From: Sarcomyxa edulis
Lineage: Eukaryota; Basidiomycota; Agaricomycetes; Agaricales; Mycenaceae
Direction of reading: 5' to 3'
Assembly: GCA_009761415.1 (NCBI GenBank)
Contig: QUOL01000020.1
Coordinates: forward strand, 62,001-126,000
Length of the DNA stretch: 64,000 nt
The notes below the pieces were generated by a model, which searched no databases, was not told where the DNA came from, and worked only from the letters and a program-made list of their open reading frames with translations. Positions 13,117-25,479 of this stretch are shown here, piece after piece. Positions within the stretch are counted from its first letter, which is position 1, and each line of letters starts with the position of its first letter. Made by a program: the position numbers and the translations under genes.

Positions 13117-13845
13117 TTTTCGGGTGGCAAGATGGAGTGGAGATGTGAGATCGTCGACGAAGATAAGTTGAGGACGAAGCCAAACCCGCCAAACTCCGTT
13201 TTGGTGGAAACTCAACAAGCTCGCCAAATAAGGCCAAAATAACGCGTGGCTGTCACATGTCACGCGTCTTAACTCTTCAGAATCAGACTCCCGTAGTGTT
13301 CGCAGTTGGTTCGCAGAGCCGCTTTGAGACCGCTGGACTGGCATATCATACTGGGAAGCACGGTAGGCTCTTTGTGCGGACTAATATGACAAACAATTGC
13401 TACCGTGATAGTGATGTTGCGTCGTAGGAGAATCAAGGAGAATTGCAAATCAAAATTGATCCTTTGGACGGAAGTCACTCGGACTCACAGCTTGAGTCTG
13501 TTTCCTGTCATTCTAGCGCCTCCATGATATTGCTGAGTGACTCTCTCGCAGATACTTTGACCTCATGTATACATCGAGAGGGATCCACGAGTGCCCGGAA
13601 GAAATACGCATGTTTGTCGGGTTTCTCTCATATTATTGTCGCCCCATTGCATCGGTCCGAGCCTGAGTATGTGCTGAACATTCCACGTCAAACTGGATGC
13701 TGACAGCTTCGATGTTCTATATCTCTATAATGAAGTCTCAGGCCACAAAACGTTCACCCGGGATTAATAGGTCTCTAACGCCCGAGTGATTGTCATATAA
13801 AACCTAAGTCGAAGTGGCATTTCGACGGCCATTCCATCTCATAGC
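13117..13845. other. Divergent spacer between cyclin copy 1 and thioester reductase copy 2
   Basis: Contains the paired ACGCGT sites near the cyclin. An open stretch at 13443-13703 has no recognisable features. The reductase leader is short, with possible TATA-like CATATAAAACC just upstream of 13805. Confidence 0.4.
13242..13267. promoter_or_regulatory. Paired ACGCGT (MCB-like) sites upstream of cyclin copy 1
   Basis: Two exact ACGCGT palindromes at 13242-13247 and 13262-13267, 20 bp apart and about 126-151 bp upstream of the cyclin start. ACGCGT is the MluI cell-cycle box bound by MBF in yeasts; its use here is an inference. Confidence 0.5.
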
Positions 13846-15275
13846 ATGTCCCAGACATCCTCTCAGGCTATCTCGAAAATGCACGACCTCCTCGCCAAAT
13901 ATTCGACAGGATTTCCCCGTCATCGACCTGGCAATCTCCCAATAAAGCCCCACCTCAACGTCGTTCTTCTCATAGGCACTCGTGGAGGGCTGGGAGCCAA
14001 TATATTGGCTCAAATATTAGCGCACAAGGACGTCAAAAAGGTCTATGGATTGAACCGCGTCCACGCAGATGGAAAAACGTCTATTGGGAGGCAAGCCGAC
14101 GAATTTGAATGGCACAATCTTCCAAAGTCGTTGGCATCGTCTCCTAAATTGTTTCTCCTAGAAGGGGACACTTCCAAGAGATATTTTGGATTGGATCCAG
14201 AAACCTATAGAGAGGCAAGAACGTCTCTTCTCCAATTTTCTGCCATCTAACCCAGCGCTAGATCTCGGAGTCTATCACTGGAATTTTTTTGAACGGGTGG
14301 CGCGTGGACTTCTCCTCTCCCCTCCCAGCCTTTGAGCCTGTCATTTCAGGCCTTCGAAATATCATAGATATGGCGTTAAAGTCCCCGCAATCACGTCCGC
14401 CACATCTCATATTCTGCTCATCTGTTGCCATCCTCCACAGTACGCCTTGTTTTATTTTTACGTAAAAATACCTTGTCTAACGTCGCTCTCAGACATTGAT
14501 GCGCTACCAACTCCTTTACTCGAACTCGAAATCCAAGACCCCGCTGTCGTTGTCGGACAAGGTTATCGCGAGTCGAAATATGTCAGTGAAAAAATCATTG
14601 CCGCTGCTGCCAAGCAGACCACACTCCCTGCCACCATAGTCAGACTAGGCCAGTTAACGGGGAGTTTGAGTGGCGCCTGGAAATCAAACGAATGGTTCCC
14701 ACTGGTTGTCAAATCTAGTCAGATCATGGGATGTCTTCCTACGGACAAGCGCGTGCGTATTCTTCCATTCCTCCTCCCCTTATCCCTTATCAGTACCCAA
14801 AATAAACTCAACCCTATCACCCTCAAAGTCCCTCAGCTTTCTTCCAGCCCAACCAGCCGCCATTGCCCTGGTCGAGCTGATGAACTCTACCGTGACTATC
14901 GCTCATATCGTACACCCTCACCCTATACCCGCCGACACAATCATGCAATATATCTCGAAGTCTCTGAGGCTTCCGATAGTCTCCCAATCCGAATGGCTTC
15001 ATAGACTCGAGGCAAGTGCGTCCAAGAACGATGGCAAGAAAAACCTTGCCATCCGACTCTTACCTTTCCTGCAATTCCTCATGAACGAAGCGGGGCAAAA
15101 TTCCCCCAATGAGGCGTTTAATGTACCTTTGGTGTCCAGTATCAATGCGCAGAGAGGGGCGCCGAGTTTGATTTGCACGAAACCGCTTGATTCTTATGAG
15201 ATTCAAGGGTGGCTTGACTTTTGGCAGCGTATTGGGTTTTTGGAAGGGAAGAAGGTAAATTCTGCGCGGTTGTGA
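13846..15275 (+). CDS. Free-standing thioester reductase-domain protein, copy 2 (complete)
   Basis: Full-length partner of copy 1. Exons: 13846-14214, 14262-14439, 14493-14752, then from about 14831 to 15275. The nucleotide-binding motif is IGTRGGLGANIL (Ile replaces the first Thr of copy 1). The catalytic Tyr/Lys lie in GYRESKYVSEKI. Other reductase blocks are ESITGIFLNGW, IVRLGQLTGS, IMGCLPTDKR, FLPAQPAAIALVEL and VHPHPIPADTIM. Intron 1 (14215-14261, 47 bp) has a GC donor, GCAAGA, at exactly the same codon as in copy 1. About 70% identical to copy 1 over the first exon by eye. There is no adenylation or carrier domain upstream, so it must act on a thioester or other acyl substrate made elsewhere, or has been repurposed. 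Confidence 0.83.
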
Positions 15276-15705
15276 TGGTTTATTCGGTTGGAAACATCTT
15301 TCGAAGGACAAAGATCACGGAGAACGCGACGTGGAACATTATGGCGTACTTCTTGAAATCAAAGCGCGTCGCGCACGTATCATGTGACGTAGATCAAAGC
15401 CTTCGGTATGTTTTGACAGTGACAATGTTCATGATCAAGGCTACTAGACAATTTGTGTGTTCGTGCGACAGCACTTCAAAGTTGACCCAGCATTCTATAG
15501 ACCGTCTGAACATTGAGGGCTAATTTTAGCTAATGCACCGGATTCTTGCCGTAAGCAGAGAAGTGATCCTTCGGAGCGGAGAAATACACGCTGTCGTTGA
15601 TATAAATGAGAAACATCCACGGGATGAGAGATATAACCTTCGAGGAAGCTTGATCATCAAGACATCTTCCCATACGGTCAATTAGGGTGCTCACCGAGCA
15701 ATCTA
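15276..15705. other. Convergent spacer
   Basis: Lies between the 3' ends of thioester reductase copy 2 (plus) and the helical-repeat-like gene (minus). Presumably both 3' UTRs. No gene seen. Confidence 0.35.
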
Positions 15706-17534
15706 TCACGAAACTCGCCATTGACTCATATCACGGCTAACCCTACGAAATAAAACATCAAACGCCTCTGCGAGAATATCTCCCCGACTCCCATACCCAT
15801 ACTCGGAATCCAAAAGTTTCAGCGTATGCGCATTCCTTCTAGCAAGGGCGATGGGGTCGGGACCAGCATATCGGAAGGCGATAGCGTACTTGGAGGCCTT
15901 CTGTAGTTCCTCTTGGTATATCGGGAGTATGAGGTTGATGATTCCTCCCTCGAGGAGAGCTTCCTTGAATATAGATTCATGTTCTGCAATGGAAATGGTA
16001 TATCGGATGAAATTTAGTATCGGGTCTTGTTCTTGAGAGTATTCACAGAACGTGTGAAATGTCGTGGAGTGGACGCTTTACAAGATATCTGAATCAGTAT
16101 GTTTCCTCGTATATGAAGAGAAGGGTACTGACCGGCGTGGTAAACGGTGAACGAGCCGGACGATGATATTGACGAAATGGTTGTAATCACTTTGTTCGAA
16201 ATATATACGAGTGATCTGTGTCACGGACTCCCGTTCCGTTGCTATGAATTTGGAAAGACAGCCTAGAGCCAGAGAAACATTGTTGCTATCGAGAGTAGGA
16301 GAACTAGACTCGTATCAGTAACCAGAGAAGACAGCGACAAAGATCACCGCAGGCATACCTCGCAAACTCCAGTAGATCAACGATGGCATCGTAGAAACAA
16401 TCGGGACCCATCCCTGGTGAATATATATATTCCGTGACAACCATGAAATGTATCGAAGAAATTCTCTCTTCGACCATATCACTTGTGAGCTTACGCCAGA
16501 CCTTGTATCGCTCCGCGGATGTGGGGGAGACAGAGTTGATCAACTCTCCCGTGCGTGAGCGCGGCCACAAGATATGTAAAGGATGAGTGATGAGAATCTC
16601 GAGGCATTCGGGATCTGAAGCACAGACGAGGAGCGCGGTGTTGCAAGCAGCCAATAGAGAAGCCGGCCGTCGACCTTGATGGCCGAAGAGACGATCACGA
16701 AAGCCTCCGATGTATACCAAGAGTAGCATGTCAAGGTAGCCCGCGCGCAGCACTGCATGACACGTCGAGGAGCTGAGTTGAGCCACTGAGCTAATAAAGT
16801 CGATGAAAGGAATATTGGAGTGTTTTTCCCTTGATGATAATGCATGGCGGTAAGCTGCGCCTAAGCGCCACTGCCGGAGAGGTTCTTGTGACTCGCGATA
16901 GAACCTGATCAGTGTATATCAGTGTACAGTCCACTTCAGGATATAGTGGACTCGGATGCTGACCATAGTGGACACATTGTACGCATGAGATCTGATAGAA
17001 ATGCGTGCAGATCCTCGATGCTCAATGCTACGAGCCCTTTGATGAGATGTGCGGTCTCCCTCGAGCCAATCTGTACTAGGACAAGTCGCAAAGCCTCCTC
17101 CCTAAATTTCTCGGGATAAATATTGGGTCTGCTATAGAGATCAACAAACGTGGTTGGCATAACATCTGTCTTCAAAATGTTCACCTCAATATTTCCAACA
17201 AGTCGTCATAAATCTGATCGACGTTAGGGATGGGAGTGTCGTCTTTGTGAGGAAATTGGGAGCTTATGATGGTCAGCCTGCGAGCTACGATGCGTACGAG
17301 CCGTTCTGCAGCGAGCCATGTTGCTTTGCTGAAGGATTGGGTCCAAGAGCGTTTCTCTAACCCTTGCACAAGTATTGAGTCGGCGTTATTCAAAGGTGGT
17401 GGTGGCGATAAAGACGTTAAGAAAGGCGATGCTGGTGGTGAGGGTAGGTGCTTGTAGCGGAAGAGAGGGCTCAAAAGAGATGAACAGAACGGGACACCGA
17501 CAGAGTCCGGTCGAGGGTTCCGTCGGGAATGCAT
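15706..17534 (-). CDS. Unrecognised alpha-helical (ARM-like) protein
   Basis: I do not recognise a named family with confidence. Coding potential is shown by several frame-compatible exons rich in amphipathic helices: WTQSFSKATWLAAERLVRIV, FREEALRLVLVQIGSRETAH, VLRAGYLDMLLLVYIGGF, WRKLTSDMVEERISS, EHESIFKEALLEGGIINL and ALARRNAHTLKLLDSEYGYG. The general look resembles the armadillo-like region of the large agaricomycete protein families that often carry a MYND finger, but no MYND cysteines are visible here. The stop is at 15706-15708 after SRDMSQWRVS. The start is uncertain: 17534 fits the frame of the first conserved helix, 17592 is an alternative in another frame. Probably cytosolic; no signal peptide or membrane segment seen. 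Confidence 0.55.
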
Positions 17535-18208
17535 ACTCGGTTAGTCGAGGGTCAGAGGAGAAGATGAGACGATGAAGGATAGAATCCACCATCGGTCTCC
17601 TACAAAGTCTTCAATCATGATCAGAAACATGATGGAAGGAATCCCGAGGGCTCTACGCCTTGCCATTCCGAGCTGAAAGTCAATTTTTAGAGCTGTGCCA
17701 ATTCAGTTCGGTTCGAGAGCAACCCAAGAGCTATAACGGGATCGCGGGTGTGTGAAACGCGCTGTCAATGAGATGCAGAGTTTCACCCATCGGAGTTTTC
17801 ATTGTAAAGATATGTACAGGATAGCAAGTACCTGATGTGACGGTGCGACCCTTCAATGCACAGATTCGTCGTTTGGCCAGTCATTCAATAACATTTGACG
17901 TCGAGGTGATATGTCGCAACTTCTGTGGTGACAAATTGAAGAGACTGCCAGACTATTTTCCGGAAAAATGCCCAGGTGCAGGAGGACACAGACGTCGACG
18001 AGTCGCACCAGCTGCAGGCGTTCAAATTTGAAAATATTCAAGAATGAAATAAAGTCAGGAGCGTGACAGTGACTCAAGCGTGACACTGTTTAGGCCTGTG
18101 TCATTGTGACGGGATCGGAAATTCCCGACCCAGTACGCGTACGCGTTTTCTACTTCAAGTTCCTCCCTAAATCAACACCAAGTTTCCAGCTATCCACGAC
18201 GATTTACG
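17535..18208. other. Divergent spacer upstream of RPN1
   Basis: Promoter region between the helical-repeat-like gene (minus) and RPN1 (plus). GTGAC/GTCAC words cluster at 18060-18112. The notable element is the double ACGCGT listed separately. Confidence 0.4.
18135..18146. promoter_or_regulatory. Tandem ACGCGTACGCGT element upstream of RPN1
   Basis: Perfect 12-bp palindrome made of two abutting ACGCGT, ending 62 bp before the RPN1 ATG. Ten of these bases (ACGCGTACGC) recur about 60 bp before the other proteasome gene, RPT6 (48691-48700). Confidence 0.55.
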
Positions 18209-21200
18209 ATGCCAGAATCAACCGAATTCTCCATCAAAGTCACTTCTGAAGACCCCAAAAAGAAGGAGGAACCGGAGAAAGACAAGGACAAGGAGGAAGG
18301 GTCGTCGAATCTCTTGAAAGATGTGGACAAGAAGGACAAGGACGGCGACGGCGACGACGAACTGGTCAGGCGCTTCATTTTATATGGACAAACCAGAGAC
18401 TAACCTTGTTATAGTCCGAAGAAGATATTCAACTGAAGAATGAGCTAGAAATGCTGATAGAACGGTTGAAAGTGCGTAGATGCTCACACTAGACGGCACA
18501 ATGCATTGAACTGTTGATTCCAGGAATCCAACACAGACCTATATCGCCCCGCACTAGAAACACTGCGAACATTGATCAGGACTTCCACGTCGTCCATGAC
18601 TTCCGTACCCAAACCTCTCAAATTCCTTCGACCCCATTACCCTGACCTACAGGCATTGTATGAGACTTGGCCTGGTTCGGAAGACAAAGTATGTCTCTGC
18701 TTCTCGTCGAAATTTACCCTGTTAACCACGACGTGCAGAGTCTCTTTGCCGATATTCTCTCTGTTCTTGCCATGACGTATTCCGACACTCAACCTCGCGG
18801 AACGTTGCGTTATCGTCTTCTTTCTGCGTCCCTCCGGCCTCCTGCCTCGCCACTTGCCGATCCTGGAACTTGGGGTCACGAATACGTCCGTCACTTGGCA
18901 GCAGAACTTGGTGAAGAGTTCACCATCCGTGAATCAGAAGACGTGGATGCAGTAATAGAGACAGGAAGCGATGAGAAATCACACCAGAAGTTGACGGGAA
19001 CCCTTGATGATCTGCGCGCACTCGCAAAGGAGTGTGCATCCTTCTTGCTAGGTCACAATGCAGAGCCGGATGCTGTAGATCTTCTGGAAGAACTAGAGAT
19101 TGTGCATGAGATATCGCAACTGGTCGATGAGAACACCTACGCTCGCGTTTGCCAGTATATGATACGGTTCGTAGTGTGTACCATTTCTTGCATCGTCCGG
19201 TGCTCACGTGTATATCTACTAGATGTGTCAATCTCCTTCCTCCACCGGACGATATCTCTTTCCTGCGTACCGCTCATTCAATATACGTGCAACACCATAA
19301 ATTCCCAGAAGCCCTCTCCTTAGCTATTCGTCTTGGAGATCAAAGTCTCATCCGTGAAGATTTCAATGCACCTGGTAACCCGTACGTTAACCTTTTATTA
19401 TGATTGCTACATCGAACTCATCACGTTTACGATCAGACTGATGAAACGGCAGTTGGCATTCCTCCTTGCTCGTGCTCAAATTCCCCTCGAATGGCTACGA
19501 CCATCGACAGGTTCAGACGACAACCTCGACGGAGACGCTGACGTCGATTTCCAAGAGGAGTTCCCTGAAGATCTTCTCGAATGCCTGAGCAATACTCGAC
19601 TAAGCTCACACTTCCGTGAATTTGGGAAAGAGCTTGGTGTTGCTGACGCAAAGAGCTTAGAGGATGTGTACAAGTCTCACTTGGAGAACACGCGTACGCT
19701 CTAATCCTTCAATCTACTGCAATGCATTCTGATTTGGCTGTTTAGAGCCAGGAGCTACTGCGAATGTTGACTCGGCACGGGGCAATCTTGCGGGGACATT
19801 TGTGAACGCATTTGTGAACGCCGGGTTTGGTAACGATAAACTCATGGTAGAGGCAGAAGTGGGTAGCAGCTGGATCTACAAGAACAAGGAGCACGGTATG
19901 TCGTTTCGTATACCATTCTCGATTGATTCCATCTAATATCGACATCAGGCATGATGAGTGCCGCTGCATCTCTCGGTCTAAGTCTCCTATGGGATACAGA
20001 CGTTGGTCTGAGTCACGTCGATAAATATACCTATCTAGCGGACGAGCACATACAGGCAGGCGCTCTCCTCGCTACAGGTATCCTCAACACTGGTGTTCGC
20101 ACAGAAGCAGACGCAGCTCTCGCTCTTCTCGGGGACTACGTTGAAAGCAAGTCGGCATATCTGAAGACCAGCGCCATCACAGGTCTAGGTCTAGCGTACG
20201 CTGGCTCGCATCGTGAAGATCTCTTGACGCTGCTCCTGCCGCAAGTGGGAGATGATGGTGTTAGCATGGAGGTTGCGAGTTTGAGTGCGCTTGCGTTGGG
20301 ATTCATCTTCGTTGGGAGTGAGAATGGGGAGATCACGAGCACGATTTTGCAGACGTTGATGGAGAGGGATGATAAAGCTTTGGATGAGAAGTGGGCGAGA
20401 TTCATGGCTCTTGGCCTTGCGCTGTTGTACCTCGGTTCGTATTTGCTCCCTGACCAAAACAGTCCGTGACTGACATGTGTTCCCCCTCTGCAGGCCTACA
20501 AGATTCCTCAGACGCGACGATCGAGACGCTGAAAGCGATCGAACATCCTATCTCCAAGACTGCACAGATATTGGTGGAGGCTTGTTCTTTCGCAGGCACT
20601 GGAAATGTTTTGAAGGTGCAAGCGATGTTGCACTATTGTGATGAGCACATTGGTGTTGCCAAGGAGAAGGATGGAAAGGAGGAAAATAAGGATGAGAGCA
20701 AGGATGCCAAGGAGGAAGTCAAGCCTGACGATACATTCCAGGCGTTTGCTGTTCTCGGGGTTGCTTTAGTCGCCATGGGTGAAGACATTGGAGCTGAGAT
20801 GACATTGCGTCAATTCAACCATCTGGTGAGCATCTCTTATCTCCTTCAACCTCTCTCTCGGTTCTCTGATACCTTATGCTTCAGATGCACTACGGTGAAC
20901 CTATCATCCGTAAAGCTGTCCCTCTTGCCATCGGCCTTGTCAGCATCTCGAATCCACAACTCCCCATCCTCGACACGCTATCGAAATACAGTCACGACAA
21001 CGACCTCCAAGTCGCTCTCAATGCTATATTCGCCATGGGTCTCGTCGGTGCTGGTACCAACAATGCTCGACTTGCTCAAATGCTGCGACAACTGGCTGGG
21101 TATTACTACAAAGAGCCTGATTGTCTCTTCATGGTACGAATCGCCCAAGGCTTGGTCCACATGGGTAAAGGTACGATTGGCTTGAACCCGTTCTTTTCCG

Positions 21201-21720
21201 ATCGGAGTATCATGAGTCGGCCGGCTGTTGCTGGGCTGTTGGCTACTCTTACTGCCTTTACGGATTCTAAAGCCTGTGAGTAGATTCTCTCTGGCCTTCT
21301 TCGATGTTTTATGGTTCCTCATTCATTCGCGTGTCATAGTTATCCTCGACAAGTATCATTGGATGTTGTACTTCCTTGCCCCTGCCATGTATCCTCGGTT
21401 CCTTATCACCCTTGACGAGGAGCTTAACAACACACCCGTTACTGTCCGCGTTGGTCAGGTAATGCATTTCGTCTTTTCTCTCATTGTGCTCCTTGTTCAC
21501 ATTTTGGTTTCCCAAACAGGCTGTCGATGTGGTCGGACAAGCTGGAAAACCAAGAACGATCGCCGGGTTCCAGACACATCAAACACCTGTGCGACTCGGC
21601 ACGACGGAGCGAGCAGAACTTGCTACCGAGGAGTTTATTCCCTTCGCGCATGTCTTGGAAGGCTTCGTTATCCTCCAGAAAAACCCTGGTTGGGAGAAGG
21701 AGGATAAGATGGAGTTGTAA
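18209..21720 (+). CDS. RPN1: 26S proteasome regulatory subunit RPN1
   Basis: Largest scaffold of the 19S base; binds ubiquitin receptors and shuttle factors. The N-terminus is charged and Lys/Glu rich ([20 protein letters not shown]), then come [18 protein letters not shown] and LRTLIRT blocks. The proteasome/cyclosome (PC) repeats are visible: [81 protein letters not shown] and, later, [19 protein letters not shown] charged Lys/Glu insert lies between repeats, and the C-terminus ends [13 protein letters not shown]. About ten short introns. The ATG at 18209 sits at the first conserved position. Confidence 0.95.
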
Positions 21721-22075
21721 AGTAGAAACTAATACCGAGTCGAAAATGCAGTAATTAGAAACGCTGCCAGTGCGTTCACGCGTTTCTAATCATATCTTTC
21801 TGTTTATCTGTATATACGCTTCGATTTTGCTGCGATATCGAAGGATTACTATTGAAATGACATGTAGACAAAGCGAGGGCATTCCACACGTGACAGTTTT
21901 GGCGCGTCTAGCGCGTCTGTCACAGGTGTGACCAATCGTGATTTTCCCCACGGTTGAATAAACTTTGAATAAACCATCTTTGACGTCGAACGACGACAGC
22001 GACGAAGACGACGACGACGACCACCACCACCTTCTAGTCGGGGACAACAACGACAAGATCGATATTCACGCCGTC
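21721..22075. other. Spacer between RPN1 and the RING/RRM gene
   Basis: 3' UTR of RPN1 and promoter of the next gene. Contains CACGTGACAG and GTCACAGGTGTGAC words near 21890-21935. The open frame extends upstream of 22076 only with a non-ATG start, so it is treated as 5' UTR (Asp/His-rich if translated). Confidence 0.4.
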
Positions 22076-25000
22076 ATGTCTCTTCCATCGACCCCCGCTT
22101 CTCACCTTCCTTCATCTCCAACTGTATCTCGCTCTGTAAAATCAGATCGTCTTCAGCCTGTAACTCCTCAGCGTCTCTCTCGTTCGAATCACTCGTTATA
22201 TCGCTCTCCAGTAACCCCATCGACAGGTACCCCGTATACCCCCCTCAGCTTTCGTTCGTCCTTTTCATCCAACAGCTCCACTTTGAATACCCCGGCTAGC
22301 GCAAACGGAACGCGCAACGTCAACAAAAAACTCACCTTTTCCGCATCACCTGCCGAAACCAGCGGACATCATAAGAACAAAAGTTTGGCCGATATTGCTG
22401 ACAATTGGCGGTTCCGCGCTAACGAGAACGGGATAAAAGTCTCCTCTTCTTCTGCAGCCCTTTCCGCTTCTACTTCGATTTCGACCGCCGAATCTGCTGG
22501 AAATGACTCTGAATACGGTGACGACGAAGGTTAGCTCCATTTGAAGCGCATATATGCACCTCTTTCTGATCATTCTTCCTTTAGCGAGCGGTTTCTCTGA
22601 CAACATACCGACAGAGCCTGCCCACCCGCCTCTTCTCGCACCGCCTTTCCTCTCAACCTACCGTCGCCGCGCACAGTCCCACTCTCTCCCCGCACACACT
22701 TCTCAACCCACCTCCCCTCTCGTTGCTCGTAGTCTTCGTCGTGCCGCGATTCACGCATCACCTTCCCAGCCGACTTCCCCTCTCGCGCGTCGGACCCTCC
22801 GCACACTCGCCTCTCCAACCGTGACTTCCCCGATCATTCGCCGAGCTCCCCTCAGCGCGGCATACCCCCGTACCAACCAAAATCTGAACGTGCTCTCGAC
22901 ACCTCCCCCCAACGCAAAGCTGGTCAATGCCCTCAAACTCAAGGGGGGAAGCTTCACCGACCCTGGTCAAATGAGGAGAAGGGAGGGCACGGGGTTCCTC
23001 GGAGTAAGCTGTTTCCCCTGTCTTCCCTTTCCATCAATTAAACACCCGTCATATAGACTCAGAGCCAAAACACCAGCCTATTCGACATCAACGAGAACGA
23101 CAGCGATTACGAATACGAAGAAGAAAATATCCAAACTCAAGAGCACAGCGAGTCGTATGAAGAACAAGACTCTCAGTATGAATATGAATATATGCAGTAC
23201 CACAATCAATACGGATACCCTTATGACATCGCGACCGGACACCAACAACAGCAGCAGCAGCACGCGTTACCGAACCCAAATGCCTATGTATACCCCTACC
23301 CTCAATTCTCCCCTACATCCCCTTTCTACGACGATCGTCAGCAATCAGCTGCAGGCAGTGGCGATGCGTTCTTCGTCGGAAGAGCTCTCGGTAGTATTAA
23401 TGAGAGCGTCGAACACCATTTCCAGCACCAGCACCATAATCACACTCATGCCCATCCTCATGCCCAGTACACGCCCCTCCCCCTTCCCCTTCCGTCCTAC
23501 GCCCAGGTCGTGCATCAAAATCAATTACCTCAGCGTCACGTTTCGAACCCCACCACTCGCCTTCCTTCCCCTTCCCCTCCCTCGCTAACGACCTGTTCAG
23601 TCTGCTCACGCGTCAATCCACCTGCTCTAGCCATTCTCGAACCATGTCTTCACCCTCTCTGTTCCGCATGCCTCACCAGCGCGCTCAACATCGTGGGCGA
23701 GAAAGACATGGAGTGTGCAGTCTGTAAGCTCGGGGTCGTCGACTTCAAGTTGAAAAAGGGAGATGCTGTTCCTGCTTCCAAGAAGAGCACCGAAGAGAAG
23801 GAAGCTGGAGACAGCATGAGGGGCAAGAGCTTCATGGATCCTTTATTTTCGTCCCCTGGGAGCACCGCCACTACAACTAGCAGCAGTGGGGTTAATCTAC
23901 TACGTAGCGCGTTCACGCTCACGCTCGATGATGGGGAAGAGAATGGAAATGCAATTGAAGAAGGCGATTCGGAATTTGGTGGGTTTTTCGGTGCGAGAGC
24001 TTCTACGCCCAACGGCGAGAAGATGAATCGGACGCAGAACGGTAGTGGTTTCTCTGCTAGGGAAGAATGTGTTGTTTTGAGGATCGATAACGTCCCCTGG
24101 GTACGCCTTCTCTCCTTTCTTATCCACTGTCAGGAAAATAAAATATTTACGCGTTTTTGTTCTGTGCTAGGATATAACTCCGCCTAGTATAGCGGCATGG
24201 TTGCAACAACCTGTGGAACATGTACATGTCTTGTTGGATAGAAAGGGTAAGACGATGAGCCATGCCTTCGTCGAGGTCAAATCGGAGGAGATTGCAAGAG
24301 CTGTGTTGAGGGGAGAGGGATGTGGTGAAATGAATGTTGGGAACACAAAGAAGAATCTTGGTGGACAGAAAGATAAAGATGTTATTAGAATGGGAGGTGG
24401 AAGAGGAAGTGTTCTAGGAAAGGGAAGGAGGGCGAGGGGAGTCACGGTCACGAGGAGTGGGCAGGAGGAGCTGATGCGTGCTGTATGTTTCATTTCCTTC
24501 TGAAGTCCTCTTTATGGAAAACTAATAAATATGGTGTTCATAGCTGTTCCCTTCGTGGAGGGGCAACTTTACCGGCTCTCGTCCCTCTCTTGCAGGCCTC
24601 GACAACGAACATGTCATTTCGACCTTGGAGACTGGGTTGATGACGGACGACGAGATTGCTGCGTTATTGCATCTCATCAAATCGCCGGATGTAGGTTTTG
24701 TGTCTCCTCTGTATTTGATTGTATATACTCAACGCAACCTGTTCAATTTTCAGTCTCATTTCCTCAAGGTTCCCTCTTTACCGTTTCACTCATTGATCAG
24801 CATACTCTCCAAGTTCCCTGCGGACATTGATAGTAGAGTTTTCTGGTCTGGGAATTTGAGAGATATGGTATACGGTCAGTTTCGTTTGCATTCTTGTATT
24901 ATGTCTCGAAGCTAACTTTTCTTCGTTCTTGTGCTTTTGTGTCTTTGGCAGACGTAACCTATGGTACGTGGATCACATCTCAGTATAGATGTAACGATGG

Positions 25001-25479
25001 TTGACTCTTATCCTCCGTAGCTGCTATTCAAGCTCTGCTTTCGCGTATAGATCAAGACAAACCTGCTCCCGCTGGCGGGGACGCAAACGGAGAAATTAAT
25101 ATGGAGCTGGCTACACAGCTTGTCACCGCTGCTATGGAATGCAAAGGTAATAACATACGTTCTCTCTATACATGACGGTGCCGCTAATCATGTCGGGTTG
25201 ATTTCAGCATTCACTTCCCAACAACTAGCCAAATTCTCCGACCTCCTTGATTCTTGCTCCTTGTCATACCGTTCTTCGTCTTCTGGTACCAGCTCCCCGC
25301 CCTCTGATTTGCGTACTCCCGAAGGCGACATCGGCTCGTCGTTCCATCCCAACATGCCTCGCACTCCCCCTCCTTCTCATCCCAGAGGAACTACAGACGC
25401 ATTTGGTGCCTTGGCAAGAGAGTTTGGCGTAGAATCGCAATTAGTCGAGGCTCTGGCACAAAGACTCTCTGGGATGTGA
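22076..25479 (+). CDS. Large RING-finger plus RRM RNA-binding protein
   Basis: The first ATG in the frame is 22076 (MSLPSTPASHLPSSP). The N-terminal third is low complexity, Ser/Thr/Pro rich, with repeated SPxTPxR-type sites and KNKSLADIADNWRFR. A Glu/Tyr/Gln-rich and His-rich stretch follows (ATGHQQQQQQHALP). A RING-like C3HC4 cluster reads CSVCSRVNPPALAILEPC, then LHPLCSACL and CAVC. An RRM follows (VVLRIDNVPWDITPPSIAAW, HAFVEVKSEEIARAVLRG), with a probable second RNA-binding fold containing LFPSWRGNF. The C-terminus is helical and ends LVEALAQRLSGM. RING plus RRM recalls the CCR4-NOT ubiquitin ligase NOT4, but the order and the long tails differ, so I do not assign that name. Probable role: mRNA-linked ubiquitin ligase or RNA-binding regulator. 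About seven introns. Confidence 0.8.

Noticed and set aside
13443..13703. 86-codon plus-strand frame before thioester reductase copy 2
   Set aside because: No recognisable features and no splice partners.
21965..22075. Asp/His-rich extension of the RING/RRM protein
   Set aside because: The frame is open but starts with TTG; the first ATG is at 22076, so this is more likely 5' UTR.
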